A DNA stretch of 64,000 nt from Microbacterium testaceum (GCF_001476655.1 NZ_LDRT01000002.1:20354-84353); one strand, 5' to 3'. Positions 38,321 to 47,749 are shown, counted from the first letter of the stretch. The notes: a model not told the origin generated them from the sequence alone. Numbers and translations: made by a program.

Positions 38321-40300
38321 TCAGTCGGTGGGCAGGTACCGACGCCACCAGTCGAGGACCGCGTCGAAGCGCTGCACCCGATGCTGGGGGCGGCCGCCGC
38401 GCGTGAGCTCGTGATCCTCGCCGGGGAAGATCAGCATCTCCGCCTCGGTCCCCTGCTGCTTCAGCGCCGCGTAGTAGCGCGTCGCCTGCTCGAGCGGACA
38501 GCGGAAGTCGAGCTCCGAGTGCAGCACGAGCGTGGGCGTCGTGACCCGATCGACCACCGCCATCGGGCTCTGCGCCGCGATCTGCGCGGGGTCGGTGCCG
38601 ACGTACTCCTGACCGAAGAACGAGCCGATGTCGCTCGATCCCGGGAACGCGGTCGGGTCGAGGAACCCGCGCTCCACGATCGCACCGGCGAAGCGGTGGT
38701 CGTGGGCGATGACCCAGGCCGTCATGTACCCGCCGTAGGAGCCGCCCATCACGCCCACCCGGTCACCGTCGAGGCGCGGGTCGGCGGAGACGACACCGTC
38801 GAAGAAGTCCATGACGTCGAAGAAGTCGAGCGTTCCCATCCGCTGCCGGATCGATCGACCGTGCTCCCGGCCGTAACCGGCGCTTCCGCGAGGGTTGCTG
38901 TAGACCACCGCGTAGCCGGCATCGACGAGCACCTGCGTCTCGTCGAACACGTGCACGCCGTACGACGCGTAGGGCCCACCGTGGATCTGCAGGATGACCG
39001 GGAACGGCCCCTCCCCCTCGGGCACGGCGACCCATCCGTGCACGGGGTAGCCGTCCCGGCCGGTGATCTCGTGCTCGACGGGAATGACGACTCCCCGCTC
39101 GCGCACCGTCACACCGAAATCGGTCACGGCATGCACGCCCGTGACGGCATCCACGACGACGAGTTCGCCGAACGACTCGGGCGAGGCGACGGATGCCACG
39201 ACCCGGCCGTTCGCCGCAGCGTGGCCGTTGGCCTCGAGGTCTCCCCCGAGCAGCTCGACGACCTCGCCCCCACGCGTGACGCGCAGCAGGCGCAGCCGAC
39301 CGCGGGTGCGGTCCTGCACGATCGCGTCGACACCGTCGAACGAGATGTGGCTGCCGCCCTCGCCGAGATCGATCGTCTCGGGGTCGGTGAGGCGACGCGG
39401 GCCGGCGGCCTCGAGCGCGAAGAGCGCGACCCCGGGCGCGACGAAGTCGACGCCCTCGGGGCCGACGTCGTTCGCGAGCACGAACACGGTGCCGTCGGGA
39501 GCGGTGGCGACCTCGGAGATCGAGAGGTCGGCGTCGCGACCCAGCACCTCGCGCTCGGCGCCGCCGTCGACGCTCACCGCGACGAGCCTGTCGCGCAGGT
39601 CGCGTCGATCGGCCTCGATGACGTCGGGCACGCTGAGCAGCTCGGTACCGTCACGCGTCCAGACGACGCCGTTCCAGCTCGTCTCGCCCTCGGTGAGGCG
39701 GACGGCCTCCGCGGCGACGACCCGCTTCTCTGGCTCGTCGAGCGCCGGGGCCGGCGCGTAGAACGGCTCCGCATCGGTCGAGGGCACGTCCACGACGAAG
39801 AGTCGGGCCGGCCGATCGAGATACCCGAGACCGTTCGCGTGCCACCGGATGCCGGTGATCCGACGCGGCGGTTCGGCGGCGGCATCCCGTCCCTCGACCG
39901 TGCCGTATCGGCCGGGTTCGGGAACGCGCGCTGTGAAGGCGAGACGCGTGCCGTTGGGCGACCATGAGAGATCGGTGACGCCCCCGGCCTGGTCGGTGAC
40001 CTGGACGGGCTCGCCTCCGGTCGCTGCGACGACGAACACCTGAGCGCGACCCCGCTCGTCCGCCCGGAGAAAGGCGATCGTGGCGTCGTCGGGCGAGAGC
40101 CGCGGCGACCGGTCGGCCACACCGCGGGTCAGACGTCGCGGGCGGCCGTCGGGCAGCTCGACGCGCCAGAGCTGGCCGACGCCGCGGTCCGCGGCGAGGT
40201 CGGGACGCGAGGTGGCGAAGACGGCGAAGCCTGCGTCGGACGAGAGGGTCGGGCGACCGACCGAGATCAGCGCCTCGATGTCGACGGGGCGCATGCTCAC
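38321..40300 (-). CDS. S9-family (prolyl oligopeptidase) serine peptidase
   Basis: 659 residues, no signal peptide, so cytoplasmic. The N-terminal two-thirds is a WD40-like beta-propeller (repeats such as SPDDATIAFLRADE and SWSPNGTRLAFT). The C-terminal alpha/beta hydrolase has the nucleophile GGSYGGYMT (near 519), Asp in LDFRCPLEQ (near 598) and His in GEDHELTRGG (near 629). It likely trims short peptides as an acylaminoacyl peptidase or dipeptidyl peptidase. GTG 40300 overlaps the upstream SDR stop by 4 nt; ATG 40294, better spaced from GGAGG, is an alternative. Confidence 0.88.
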   Translation of the reverse strand: MSMRPVDIEALISVGRPTLSSDAGFAVFATSRPDLAADRGVGQLWRVELPDGRPRRLTRGVADRSPRLSPDDATIAFLRADERGRAQVFVVAATGGEPVQVTDQAGGVTDLSWSPNGTRLAFTARVPEPGRYGTVEGRDAAAEPPRRITGIRWHANGLGYLDRPARLFVVDVPSTDAEPFYAPAPALDEPEKRVVAAEAVRLTEGETSWNGVVWTRDGTELLSVPDVIEADRRDLRDRLVAVSVDGGAEREVLGRDADLSISEVATAPDGTVFVLANDVGPEGVDFVAPGVALFALEAAGPRRLTDPETIDLGEGGSHISFDGVDAIVQDRTRGRLRLLRVTRGGEVVELLGGDLEANGHAAANGRVVASVASPESFGELVVVDAVTGVHAVTDFGVTVRERGVVIPVEHEITGRDGYPVHGWVAVPEGEGPFPVILQIHGGPYASYGVHVFDETQVLVDAGYAVVYSNPRGSAGYGREHGRSIRQRMGTLDFFDVMDFFDGVVSADPRLDGDRVGVMGGSYGGYMTAWVIAHDHRFAGAIVERGFLDPTAFPGSSDIGSFFGQEYVGTDPAQIAAQSPMAVVDRVTTPTLVLHSELDFRCPLEQATRYYAALKQQGTEAEMLIFPGEDHELTRGGRPQHRVQRFDAVLDWWRRYLPTD

Positions 40301-41061
40301 TCGCCTCCGAACGAGCCCGTGTCTCCGACGAGGCGGGTGTTGTCGGCCGGCACCGGGTCGACGGCCGCGCGGGCGACCTCGGCGGCGAACTCGGAGACGT
40401 TGTAGAGCTTGCCCGCGTCCTCGCGGCGCGCCGAGATGGCACCCGGGTTCGCCCGCTCGAGCAGGGTCGCCGTGATGGTGCCCTCGATCATGTCGCCGGA
40501 GACGACGGTGAAGCCGATGCCGCGCTCCTCGAGAGCCGGGATCTTCTCGCGCAGCGCGTCCTCGCCGGCGCGCTTCGAGAGAGCGACCGGCTCGTACTCG
40601 GGCATCGTCGGGGTGGTGCGGATGAAGTGCGCCTGGTGGCTGGTGACGAACACCACGCGCGCGTCGTCCGTGAGCAGGGGCAGGGCCGTCTCGAGCACGT
40701 TGACCTGCGCGTCGCGGTTGAGCAGCAGGGCGTAGTCCTCGGCCATGCCCGACTCCATGCCGCCCGAAGCGTTGAGCACGAGGATGTCGAGACCGCCGAA
40801 GGTGCGCTCGACCTCGTCGAACATGGCCGTGACGGATGCGGGATCCGTGAGGTCGGCCCCGACGACGAGCGCCTCGACGCCCAGCTCCCGAAGCTGCGTC
40901 GCGAGCTTCTCGGCACGCGGGGCCTTGTTGCGGAAGTTGATGACGACGTTCGCCCCGGCCTCGGCGAAGTAGCGGACGGTGTCGGCGCCGATGCCGCGCG
41001 ACGAGCCGGTGACGAGGGCGGTCTTGCCGCTCAGGGAGCCGGACGGAAGGGTCTGGGACAC
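40297..41061 (-). CDS. SDR-family protein lacking the catalytic tyrosine
   Basis: A 254-residue Rossmann protein with intact cofactor motif TGSSRGIG (near residue 19) and FGGLDILVLNASGG (near 90). The catalytic YxxxK is not intact: the aligned segment reads VALSK within EPVALSKRAGEDAL, with Tyr replaced by Val. A Tyr three residues earlier (PEYEPVALSK) is out of the usual spacing. It may be inactive, bind NAD(P) as a sensor, or use another residue. AGGAG precedes the GTG start. It forms a two-gene operon with the S9 peptidase. Confidence 0.8.
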   Translation of the reverse strand: MSQTLPSGSLSGKTALVTGSSRGIGADTVRYFAEAGANVVINFRNKAPRAEKLATQLRELGVEALVVGADLTDPASVTAMFDEVERTFGGLDILVLNASGGMESGMAEDYALLLNRDAQVNVLETALPLLTDDARVVFVTSHQAHFIRTTPTMPEYEPVALSKRAGEDALREKIPALEERGIGFTVVSGDMIEGTITATLLERANPGAISARREDAGKLYNVSEFAAEVARAAVDPVPADNTRLVGDTGSFGGE

Positions 41062-41215
41062 GGATTCTCCTGACGATTCGTGATCGAGCCGCGCGCCGAC
41101 GAGGGCGCAGGCGACCTTCCCACCCTACCGAGCCGGACCGGCTCCGCTCCGGGGCGCCGACGCGTCACGAGCGTGTCGGACCCGCGTGCTACGTTCGGCC
41201 GCGGAGGCCCCCGAC

Positions 41216-42016
41216 ATGATTCGCTCGATCGCGCCGCGTCATCCGTACTTCGCCGCCGGCGATCCCCCGCGGGTGCTCGCGCACCGCGGTCTCGTCACCG
41301 CGGAGGCCGCGGCGTTGGGAATCGTCGACAACTCCTTCGCGGCGGTCGCCGAGGCTCATGCCGCCGGCCTCGTCTACGTCGAATCCGATTGCCACCTGAC
41401 GGCCGACGGAACGGTCGTGCTGTTCCACGACGAGGATCTGGAGCGCGTCGCCGGCGACCCGCGCCGGATCTCCGACGTCCGACTGCACGAGCTCGAAGAG
41501 GTGATGTCCGACCGGGGCGGGCTGATCACGCTCGACCAGGCGCTGGACGCCTTCCCCGAAACCCGCTTCAACCTCGACGTCAAGGCCGAGGCCGCCGCCG
41601 AGGCCGTCGGCCGTCTCGTCGCCCCTCACGCGCACCGCGTCCTCCTGACGAGCTTCTCGGACGATCGCCGCCGTCGAGCCCTCCTCGCCGCCGCGCGAGC
41701 CGGTGCGGCCCTCGCTCCCGCCACGTCGCCCGGGTCTGCGACGGTCGCCCGGATCGTCGCCGCCGTCGCCACGGGTATCGTCCCCCTCGCGCGTCGAGCT
41801 CTCCGAAGCGTCGATGCTCTCCAGATCCCGGAGCGACAGGGGCGCCTGCGCGTGGTGTCCCCTCGTCTGATCGCGGCCGCCCACGCGGCGGGTGTGGAGG
41901 TGCACGTCTGGACCGTCAACGACGAAGACGACATGACGCGCCTTCTCGATGCCGGCGTGGACGGGCTCGTGACCGACCGCGGTGACGTCGCCCTCGCGCT
42001 GGTGAACAGCCAATGA
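41216..42016 (+). CDS. Glycerophosphodiester phosphodiesterase
   Basis: Hydrolyses glycerophosphodiesters to glycerol-3-phosphate and an alcohol. TIM-barrel motifs: VLAHRG (near residue 19), ESDCHLTADGTVVLFHDEDLER with metal ligands and catalytic His, NLDVKAE, and VHVWTVNDEDDM near the end. 266 residues, no signal peptide. ATG 41216 has GGAGG 9 nt upstream; a GTG at 41186 would add ten unsupported residues. It diverges from the SDR operon. Confidence 0.9.
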   Translation: MIRSIAPRHPYFAAGDPPRVLAHRGLVTAEAAALGIVDNSFAAVAEAHAAGLVYVESDCHLTADGTVVLFHDEDLERVAGDPRRISDVRLHELEEVMSDRGGLITLDQALDAFPETRFNLDVKAEAAAEAVGRLVAPHAHRVLLTSFSDDRRRRALLAAARAGAALAPATSPGSATVARIVAAVATGIVPLARRALRSVDALQIPERQGRLRVVSPRLIAAAHAAGVEVHVWTVNDEDDMTRLLDAGVDGLVTDRGDVALALVNSQ

Positions 42017-42093
42017 ACGCGAGGTGTGCTGAGCATCGCCTGTGAGTTCTGCCAGGACGCGCTCATTTCGAATAAAGCGCACAGGTGCGGTCG

Positions 42094-42100
42094 TTATACA
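42094..42100 (+). promoter_or_regulatory. -10 region of rbpA
   Basis: TTATACA, about 26 nt before ATG 42126. Upstream CGAAT (42069-42073), 19 nt and GTT (42093-42095) resemble the GGAAT-N18-GTT promoters of SigR/SigH, with one mismatch and one extra spacer base. Confidence 0.45.
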
Positions 42101-42125
42101 TGGGGACCGACGAGAGGACCACACA

Positions 42126-42497
42126 ATGGCAGATCGCAGTCTTCGAGGCATCCGACTCGGCGCACAGAGCCTTCAGAGCGAAGACGGGGTCGTGTTCCAC
42201 GACCGCGCGCAGCACACCTACGCCTGCAGCACGTGCGGGCGCGAAACCGTTCTGACCTTCGCGGCCGACGCCGAGGTTCCGCCGTCCTGGGAGTGCCGCA
42301 CCTGTGGTGCAGAGGCTCTCCTGCGGATCGGTGAAGGAACCGCGACCGTCGACCACAGCGACGACAAGGCACCGCGCACGCACTGGGACATGCTCCTGGA
42401 GCGCCGCACGATCCCCGAACTCGAGGAGCTGCTCGAAGAGCGCCTCGCGTTCGTCCGCGCGCGCCGCGGAGCGGGAGAACAGAAGATCAGCGCCTGA
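42126..42497 (+). CDS. rbpA: RNA polymerase-binding protein RbpA
   Basis: Actinobacterial transcription factor that binds RNA polymerase and the principal sigma factor and stabilises open complexes. 123 residues. N-terminal tail MADRSLRGIRLGAQS, zinc-type core with CSTCGRE and CRTCGAE (about residues 34-61), and C-terminal sigma-interaction domain THWDMLLERRTIPELEELL. GAGAGGACC lies upstream of ATG 42126. A terminator follows at 42516, overlapping the end of lnt. Confidence 0.95.
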   Translation: MADRSLRGIRLGAQSLQSEDGVVFHDRAQHTYACSTCGRETVLTFAADAEVPPSWECRTCGAEALLRIGEGTATVDHSDDKAPRTHWDMLLERRTIPELEELLEERLAFVRARRGAGEQKISA

Positions 42498-42512
42498 CGC
42501 TGACCACCGAGT

Positions 42513-44078
42513 TCAGACGTCGATCCCTCCGGGGGTCGGCGTCTTTCTCGTTCTCCGCGACTGCAGCGCGACCACCGCACCCAGGACCACCAGGACGAGT
42601 AGCGACCCCCCGCCCAGCACGACCTTGACCGCGGGACCGATCACGACCGCGGGAGTGAGTCCCGTACGCAGGGGAACGTCGGTGAGCATGTGCCCGGCGA
42701 CATCGACCGGGAGCTGATCGAGAGTGGATCCGTCGGGAGCGATGACCTGACTCGTGCCGACGGTCGAGATGTTCACCACGGAGCGGCCCGTCTCGATGGC
42801 GCGCATGCGGGCGAAGGCCAGCTGCTGAAGGTTTTCGTCGGTGCCCCGGAAGTCCGCGTTGTTCGTCTGGAACATGTAGATCTCGGCGCCGTCCGAGGCG
42901 CCGTCCCACACGACGTCGTCGTAGATCACGTCGAAGCAGATCGCGAGGCCCACCCCGATGCCATCGAGGTCGATCAGCGGCCGCGCGGTGCCCGGGGTGT
43001 ACTCCCGGCCGATCAGCCCGATCAGGTCGGGAGCGAACGGCTCCCAGAACGCGCGGTCCGGAACGTACTCGCCGAACGGCACGGGATGCCGCTTGTCATA
43101 CGTCTGCGCCGGCCCGCCCTCAGCCGTCCACAACAGGGACGAGTTGAACAGTTCGCGTCCCCTCTCGGTGACCGCGGACACGATCAACGGAGCGTCCACG
43201 CGGCGCGAGAGCTCATCGAGCACCTCGGACGTCTGGGAGGACGTCGTCGGATCGGAGTCGACGCCGCCCTCCGGCCACAGCAGCACGTCCATGTCCTGCC
43301 CGAAGAGGGGAGCGGATGCCGCGAGCTGCGCGTTCAGCACCGCACCTCGCGCGCGCTGATCGAAGTAACCCGCGGGGCCGTTCCCCTGGACGGCGCCGAC
43401 GCGCATCGACCCGGCCGCCGTCGTGGGGAACTGCGGCAGAGCGACGAGGACGACCAGCAGCACGGCCGCGGGGATCGCGCGCCGGAGATCCCGGAGCCGC
43501 CCGGCCCGGACGAGTTCGATCACCATCGCGCACAGCGCCACGACGAGGAACGTCAGCCCGGACATCCCGACCCACGAGGCGACCTCCGCGAACGGGCCGT
43601 TCACCTGGGACACCCCGATGCGCCCCCACGGGAATCCCCCGTAGGGCCACGACCCGACGATCTGCTCGCGCAGGGTCCAGAGGCCCGCGACGAGCGCGGG
43701 AAGCAGCAGGAGGCGGCCGACGAGCCCCGGCGCGACGCGGGGCAGCCACCGGTAGGCCAGCGCGATCGGGACCGCGAAGACCGCGGTCAGCAGCGCCTCC
43801 AGCGTCGACAGCGCGATCCACGGGATGGGTCCGAGATAGCGTGCGGTGAAGAGGAGGTTGACCGAGAAGAACGTCAGACCGAAGAGCAGTCCCACCAACG
43901 CCGCCGACCAGAAGCGACGTCCGGCGAGGGCGATGAGCGCCAGGGCGACGGCGGGGAAGGCCGTCGGCCACCACGCGAGCGCGGGGTACGCCGTAACGAG
44001 CAGGAGACCCGCTGCGGCCGAGAGGGGCGCGGCGACCGCCAACGGGACGATCGGTCGCGGCGAGACGGCGAGGGGCAC
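42513..44078 (-). CDS. lnt: Apolipoprotein N-acyltransferase
   Basis: Adds the third acyl chain to lipoproteins in the membrane. Six to eight helices at the N-terminus (about residues 1-205) and a nitrilase-type domain with catalytic Glu in LWPEGGVDSD (near 267), Lys in YDKRHPVPFGEYVP and Cys in LAICFDVIYDD (near 381). A last helix (about 486-508) closes the protein. 521 residues. The final codons double as the rbpA terminator. The start is GTG 44078 with TAGGCT 6 nt before it. Confidence 0.92.
   Translation of the reverse strand: MPLAVSPRPIVPLAVAAPLSAAAGLLLVTAYPALAWWPTAFPAVALALIALAGRRFWSAALVGLLFGLTFFSVNLLFTARYLGPIPWIALSTLEALLTAVFAVPIALAYRWLPRVAPGLVGRLLLLPALVAGLWTLREQIVGSWPYGGFPWGRIGVSQVNGPFAEVASWVGMSGLTFLVVALCAMVIELVRAGRLRDLRRAIPAAVLLVVLVALPQFPTTAAGSMRVGAVQGNGPAGYFDQRARGAVLNAQLAASAPLFGQDMDVLLWPEGGVDSDPTTSSQTSEVLDELSRRVDAPLIVSAVTERGRELFNSSLLWTAEGGPAQTYDKRHPVPFGEYVPDRAFWEPFAPDLIGLIGREYTPGTARPLIDLDGIGVGLAICFDVIYDDVVWDGASDGAEIYMFQTNNADFRGTDENLQQLAFARMRAIETGRSVVNISTVGTSQVIAPDGSTLDQLPVDVAGHMLTDVPLRTGLTPAVVIGPAVKVVLGGGSLLVLVVLGAVVALQSRRTRKTPTPGGIDV
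42516..42543 (+). terminator. rbpA terminator inside the 3' end of lnt
   Basis: GACGTCGATCCC (42516-42527) pairs with 42532-42543 over TCCG; all 12 positions pair, two as G-U, and TTTCTC follows. It overlaps the last nine lnt codons (which encode PTPGGIDV). Confidence 0.7.
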
Positions 44079-44084
44079 CCCTCC

Positions 44085-44090
44085 AGCCTA
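44085..44090 (-). promoter_or_regulatory. -10 box of lnt (leaderless)
   Basis: TAGGCT on the minus strand, 6 nt before GTG 44078. Confidence 0.5.
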
Positions 44091-44113
44091 AATCGCGGCG
44101 ACGAGGAGCGCGC

Positions 44114-46597
44114 TCACGCGGAGGTGTAGGCGACGATTCCGCGACGCACCGCGTCGAGGGCCGTGCGGGCGGTCTTCGCGAGCTTCGGCTCGGCGACGAG
44201 CGAGATCTGATCGAGCAGGTCGATGGTCTGCTTGGCCCAGCGGACGAAATCCCCCGCGGCCATGTCGGCGAGCGTCAGGACGCTGTCCAGGGGAAGGCCC
44301 TTCGCCCAGGCGTGCATCGCCGGGGCGAGGCCCGAGGCGGGCGCCTCGGACCCGGGAAGCCGGTGGTCGCGCTCGAGGTCGTCCAGCTCCTGCCACAGCG
44401 TCTGCGTGGCGTCCAGGGCTCCACGGAAGGCCCCGCGAGGCAGTCCTCGCTCGCCGGGTCCCGCCTCGTCGCGTCGCGGTTCGTACACGAGGCAGCAGGC
44501 CAACGCCGCCAGCGACGGAGCGTCGAGGTCGTCCCACAGGCGCTGGCGCAGCGACTCGGCGACGAGCAGATCGCGCTCCCCGTAGATGCGGCGCATCGTG
44601 CGTCCGGCCGGCGTGAGAACCGTCCCTCCGCCTTCTTCGATCGCCACGTATTCGAGCGTCGCGAGCACCTCGACGACCCGGTCGAAGACGCGCGCCACCG
44701 TTCCGGTGCGCTGGTCGATCTGCTGCCGCGTCTTGTCGGTGGTGCGCTTCAGCTTCCAGTACCGCTCGGCCCACCGTGCGTGCGCCTCGCGATCAGGGCA
44801 CGAGTGACAGGGATGCCGCTGCATCCGCCGCCGGAGGGACTGGATCTGCTGCTGACGCTCGTCGCGCAGGCGTCGGGGCGCCGTGGCATCTCGTCGATTG
44901 ATCTTCTCGAGGTCGCTGAGCTCGCGGCGGATCGTGGAGTACTCGCGGAAGTCTCCGCGGTCGCAGGTCATCGCGGTCTGGTAGCCGGAGAGGGACTCCT
45001 CGGCCTCTTTCACCTGACGCGCCAGCCCGACGACGGAGCGATCGGCCTGGAACTGCGCGAACGACGACTCGAGGATCTCGCGGGCTCGCGACCGCCCGAA
45101 CTGGTCGATGAGGTTGACCGCCATGTTGTACGTCGGCCGGAAGCTCGAGTTGAGCGGGTAGGTGCGCCTCGAGGCGAGGGATGCCACGGACTGGGGGTCG
45201 AGACCCTCCGTCCACTGCACGACGGCGTGACCTTCGACATCGATCCCGCGGCGGCCCGCTCGACCGGTGAGCTGCGTGTACTCCCCCGACGTGATCGCGA
45301 CGCGGGCCTCTCCGTTGAACTTCTCGAGTTTCTCGAGCACGACGGTGCGCGCGGGCATGTTGATGCCGAGCGCCAGCGTCTCGGTGGCGAAGACGACCTT
45401 GACGAGTTTGCGCCGGAAGAGTTCCTCGACGACCTCTTTGAAGGCCGGGAGGAGCCCGGCGTGGTGCGAGGCGATGCCGCGTTCGAGGTTGTCGCGCCAC
45501 TCCCAGAAGTGCAGGACGGCGAGGTCTTCGTCTTTGAGCGTGAACGTCAGTTCGTCGACGATCTGGCGGATCTCGACGCGTTCCTCGGCCGAGGTGAGGC
45601 GCACATTCGCACGGCGCAGCTGCTGCACGGCGGCATCGCAACCGGCGCGACTGAAGATGAAGAAGATCGCCGGCAGGAGGTGATTGCGCTGCAGCAGCTC
45701 GACCACCTCGGGGCGGTCGATGCGCTCGATGCGCGATCCCTGCGACGGCCGCACGGGCTTGTGACCACCGCGACGCTGGTGCGCGTGGCGTGGTCCGCCC
45801 GCGTGGCGCTGCGAGCGGTACTCCTGGGCACGGCGGTTGTTCTCGTATCCCCCGGCGTTGCCGCCCCGGATCCGCAGGAGCTCTTGATTGACCTGCGCCG
45901 TTGCGACGCCCGCACGATCGTCGAACAGGGGCAGGAGATCGCCGCGCACCAGCACGTGTTGTTCGAGCGGGACGGGCCGCGTCTCGGAGACGATGACCTC
46001 GGTGTCGCCGCGCACGGTATCGAGCCAGTCGCCGAACTCCTCGGCGTTCGACACGGTCGCCGACAGCGAGACGAGCTTCACCGAGCGCGGGAGGTGGATG
46101 ATCACTTCTTCCCACACCGCCCCACGGAAGCGGTCGGCGAGGTAGTGCACCTCGTCCATGACGACGAAACGGAGACCGCGCAGTGCCGGGGAGTCGGCGT
46201 AGAGCATGTTGCGCAGGACCTCGGTCGTCATGACGACGATGCGCGCGGAAGCATTGATGTTCGTGTCACCGGTGAGCAGGCCGACTTCGTCGTCGCCGTA
46301 GACCTCTTGCAGCTCGTGGAACTTCTGGTTCGACAGCGCCTTGATCGGCGTCGTGTAGAAGGCCTTGTCCCCGGGTTCGAGCATCGCGAGATGGATCGCG
46401 AATTCACCGACGATGGTCTTACCGGCACCCGTCGGCGCCGCGACGAGCACGCTGCGTCCGTCCTCGAGGGCGTGGCATCCGGCGATCTGGAAGTCGTCGA
46501 GTTCGAAGCTCTGCGACTCGGCGAAGTCGGCGGTATGGGGGTGAGCGGAACGGGCCGAAGCCCGCGCGAAGCGATCAGCCGGGCTGAGTCCGCTCAC
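44114..46597 (-). CDS. helY: Ski2-like DEVH RNA helicase (HelY)
   Basis: An 827-residue superfamily 2 helicase. Motif I AAPTGAGKT (near residue 54), motif II VVMDEVHYLADR (near 149), motif III LVSLSATVSN, HHAGLLPAFKEVVEELF, and motif VI QLTGRAGRRGID (near 443). The C-terminal DSHCT-type helical domain (about 640 onward) is typical of Ski2/Mtr4 proteins. It probably acts in RNA processing or turnover. GTG 46597 overlaps tatC by 4 nt; the frame is open far upstream as a shadow of tatC. The tatA-tatC-helY order is conserved in actinobacteria. Confidence 0.92.
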   Translation of the reverse strand: MSGLSPADRFARASARSAHPHTADFAESQSFELDDFQIAGCHALEDGRSVLVAAPTGAGKTIVGEFAIHLAMLEPGDKAFYTTPIKALSNQKFHELQEVYGDDEVGLLTGDTNINASARIVVMTTEVLRNMLYADSPALRGLRFVVMDEVHYLADRFRGAVWEEVIIHLPRSVKLVSLSATVSNAEEFGDWLDTVRGDTEVIVSETRPVPLEQHVLVRGDLLPLFDDRAGVATAQVNQELLRIRGGNAGGYENNRRAQEYRSQRHAGGPRHAHQRRGGHKPVRPSQGSRIERIDRPEVVELLQRNHLLPAIFFIFSRAGCDAAVQQLRRANVRLTSAEERVEIRQIVDELTFTLKDEDLAVLHFWEWRDNLERGIASHHAGLLPAFKEVVEELFRRKLVKVVFATETLALGINMPARTVVLEKLEKFNGEARVAITSGEYTQLTGRAGRRGIDVEGHAVVQWTEGLDPQSVASLASRRTYPLNSSFRPTYNMAVNLIDQFGRSRAREILESSFAQFQADRSVVGLARQVKEAEESLSGYQTAMTCDRGDFREYSTIRRELSDLEKINRRDATAPRRLRDERQQQIQSLRRRMQRHPCHSCPDREAHARWAERYWKLKRTTDKTRQQIDQRTGTVARVFDRVVEVLATLEYVAIEEGGGTVLTPAGRTMRRIYGERDLLVAESLRQRLWDDLDAPSLAALACCLVYEPRRDEAGPGERGLPRGAFRGALDATQTLWQELDDLERDHRLPGSEAPASGLAPAMHAWAKGLPLDSVLTLADMAAGDFVRWAKQTIDLLDQISLVAEPKLAKTARTALDAVRRGIVAYTSA

Positions 46598-47412
46598 GCC
46601 CTCGGTCCCAAAAGGCCCTCCGCGGCCATTCGGCGAGCCTTGCGACGATCGAACAGCATCGACACCCCGGCGGCCGCGAAGAAGAGCACGATCAGGATGC
46701 CCGCGAGCATCAGCATGCTCACGATGTCGGCGGCCGGGGTGGCGAGGGCCGAGAACAGCGTCGCGATGAGGATCGCGACGCGCCACCCCTTGAGGATGGC
46801 CTTGCCGCTCATGACGCCGGCGACGTTCAGGGCCACGAGAAACACCGGGAGGACGAAGGCCACACCGATGACCAGCATCAACTTGAAGACGAAGTCGTAG
46901 TAGTCGGCCGCGTTGTAGAGGTTCGCCGCGCCGTCGGGCGTGAAGCTCCACATCAGCTGAATCACGTGGGGGACGATCATGACCCCCACGTAGCATCCGC
47001 CGAAGAACAGCGGCACCGCGGACGCGACAAAACCGATTGTGTACCGGATCTCTTTCCGCGTGAGACCGGGCATGATGAAGGCCCAGATCTGCCAGAGCCA
47101 GATCGGGGCCGACAGGAAGATGCCGATCGTGAAGGCGATCCGCATGCGGAGGTCGAACGCGGAGGTCACCGCCCCGAAGTTGATCGCAGAGAGGTTGTCG
47201 CCACGTTCCAGCGCGATCTGTCGCACGGGAGCGGTGATCCACTCGATGATCGGCGACGTGATGGCGAACGCGATGATCATCCCGACGATCAGCGCCGCCG
47301 CGGCGATCATCAGGCGCTTGCGCAGCTCGATGAGATGAGCGCCGATCGACATGCGCTTGTCGCGCCGCGGGCCCTCCGGCACGTCGATCCGCGGCGGTCC
47401 TGCCGTTGTCAC
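46594..47412 (-). CDS. tatC: Twin-arginine translocase subunit TatC
   Basis: Receptor for twin-arginine signal peptides in the Tat pathway, which exports folded proteins. 272 residues with six helices; signature MSIGAHLIELRKRL (near residue 20) and FIMPGLTRKEIRYT (near 107). A cytoplasmic C-terminal tail rich in Arg/Lys ends the protein. It lies 3 nt after the tatA stop and overlaps helY. No tatB is seen here. Confidence 0.95.
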   Translation of the reverse strand: MTTAGPPRIDVPEGPRRDKRMSIGAHLIELRKRLMIAAAALIVGMIIAFAITSPIIEWITAPVRQIALERGDNLSAINFGAVTSAFDLRMRIAFTIGIFLSAPIWLWQIWAFIMPGLTRKEIRYTIGFVASAVPLFFGGCYVGVMIVPHVIQLMWSFTPDGAANLYNAADYYDFVFKLMLVIGVAFVLPVFLVALNVAGVMSGKAILKGWRVAILIATLFSALATPAADIVSMLMLAGILIVLFFAAAGVSMLFDRRKARRMAAEGLLGPRA

Positions 47413-47415
47413 GCC

Positions 47416-47670
47416 TTAAACGGAGGTGTCGTTCGGCTTGCGCTGCTCGGGCGCGGCTGCCGTGGCGGTGCCGAGCTCGGTGGTGCGCGGAGCGTCTGCG
47501 GCCTCGGCGGAGAGCTCGTCGTCGCGCTTCATCTCTTTCATCTCGTTCTTGAAGACGCGAGCGGACTGCCCCACGCTCTTCGCCAGCGCCGGAAGCTTCG
47601 TCGCGCCGAACAGAAGGAGAATGACCGCGAGAACGATCAGCAGGTGGACTCCGGTGATTCCCTGGAACAT
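47416..47670 (-). CDS. tatA: Sec-independent translocase subunit TatA
   Basis: Pore-forming Tat component. 84 residues: one N-terminal membrane helix (about 8-21, VHLLIVLAVILLLF), the FGATKLPALAKSVGQ hinge and amphipathic helix, then an acidic and basic tail. GAGGAG precedes the ATG. TAGACT around 47702-47707 (minus strand) could be its -10 box, with a leader of about 30 nt. Confidence 0.93.
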   Translation of the reverse strand: MFQGITGVHLLIVLAVILLLFGATKLPALAKSVGQSARVFKNEMKEMKRDDELSAEAADAPRTTELGTATAAAPEQRKPNDTSV

Positions 47671-47749
47671 GATGACTCCTCGTCAACCTCGGGGGTGATC
47701 GTCAGTCTAACCCGACGAGGTGCGCCAAGGCCCGGAATACGGCCGAGGT

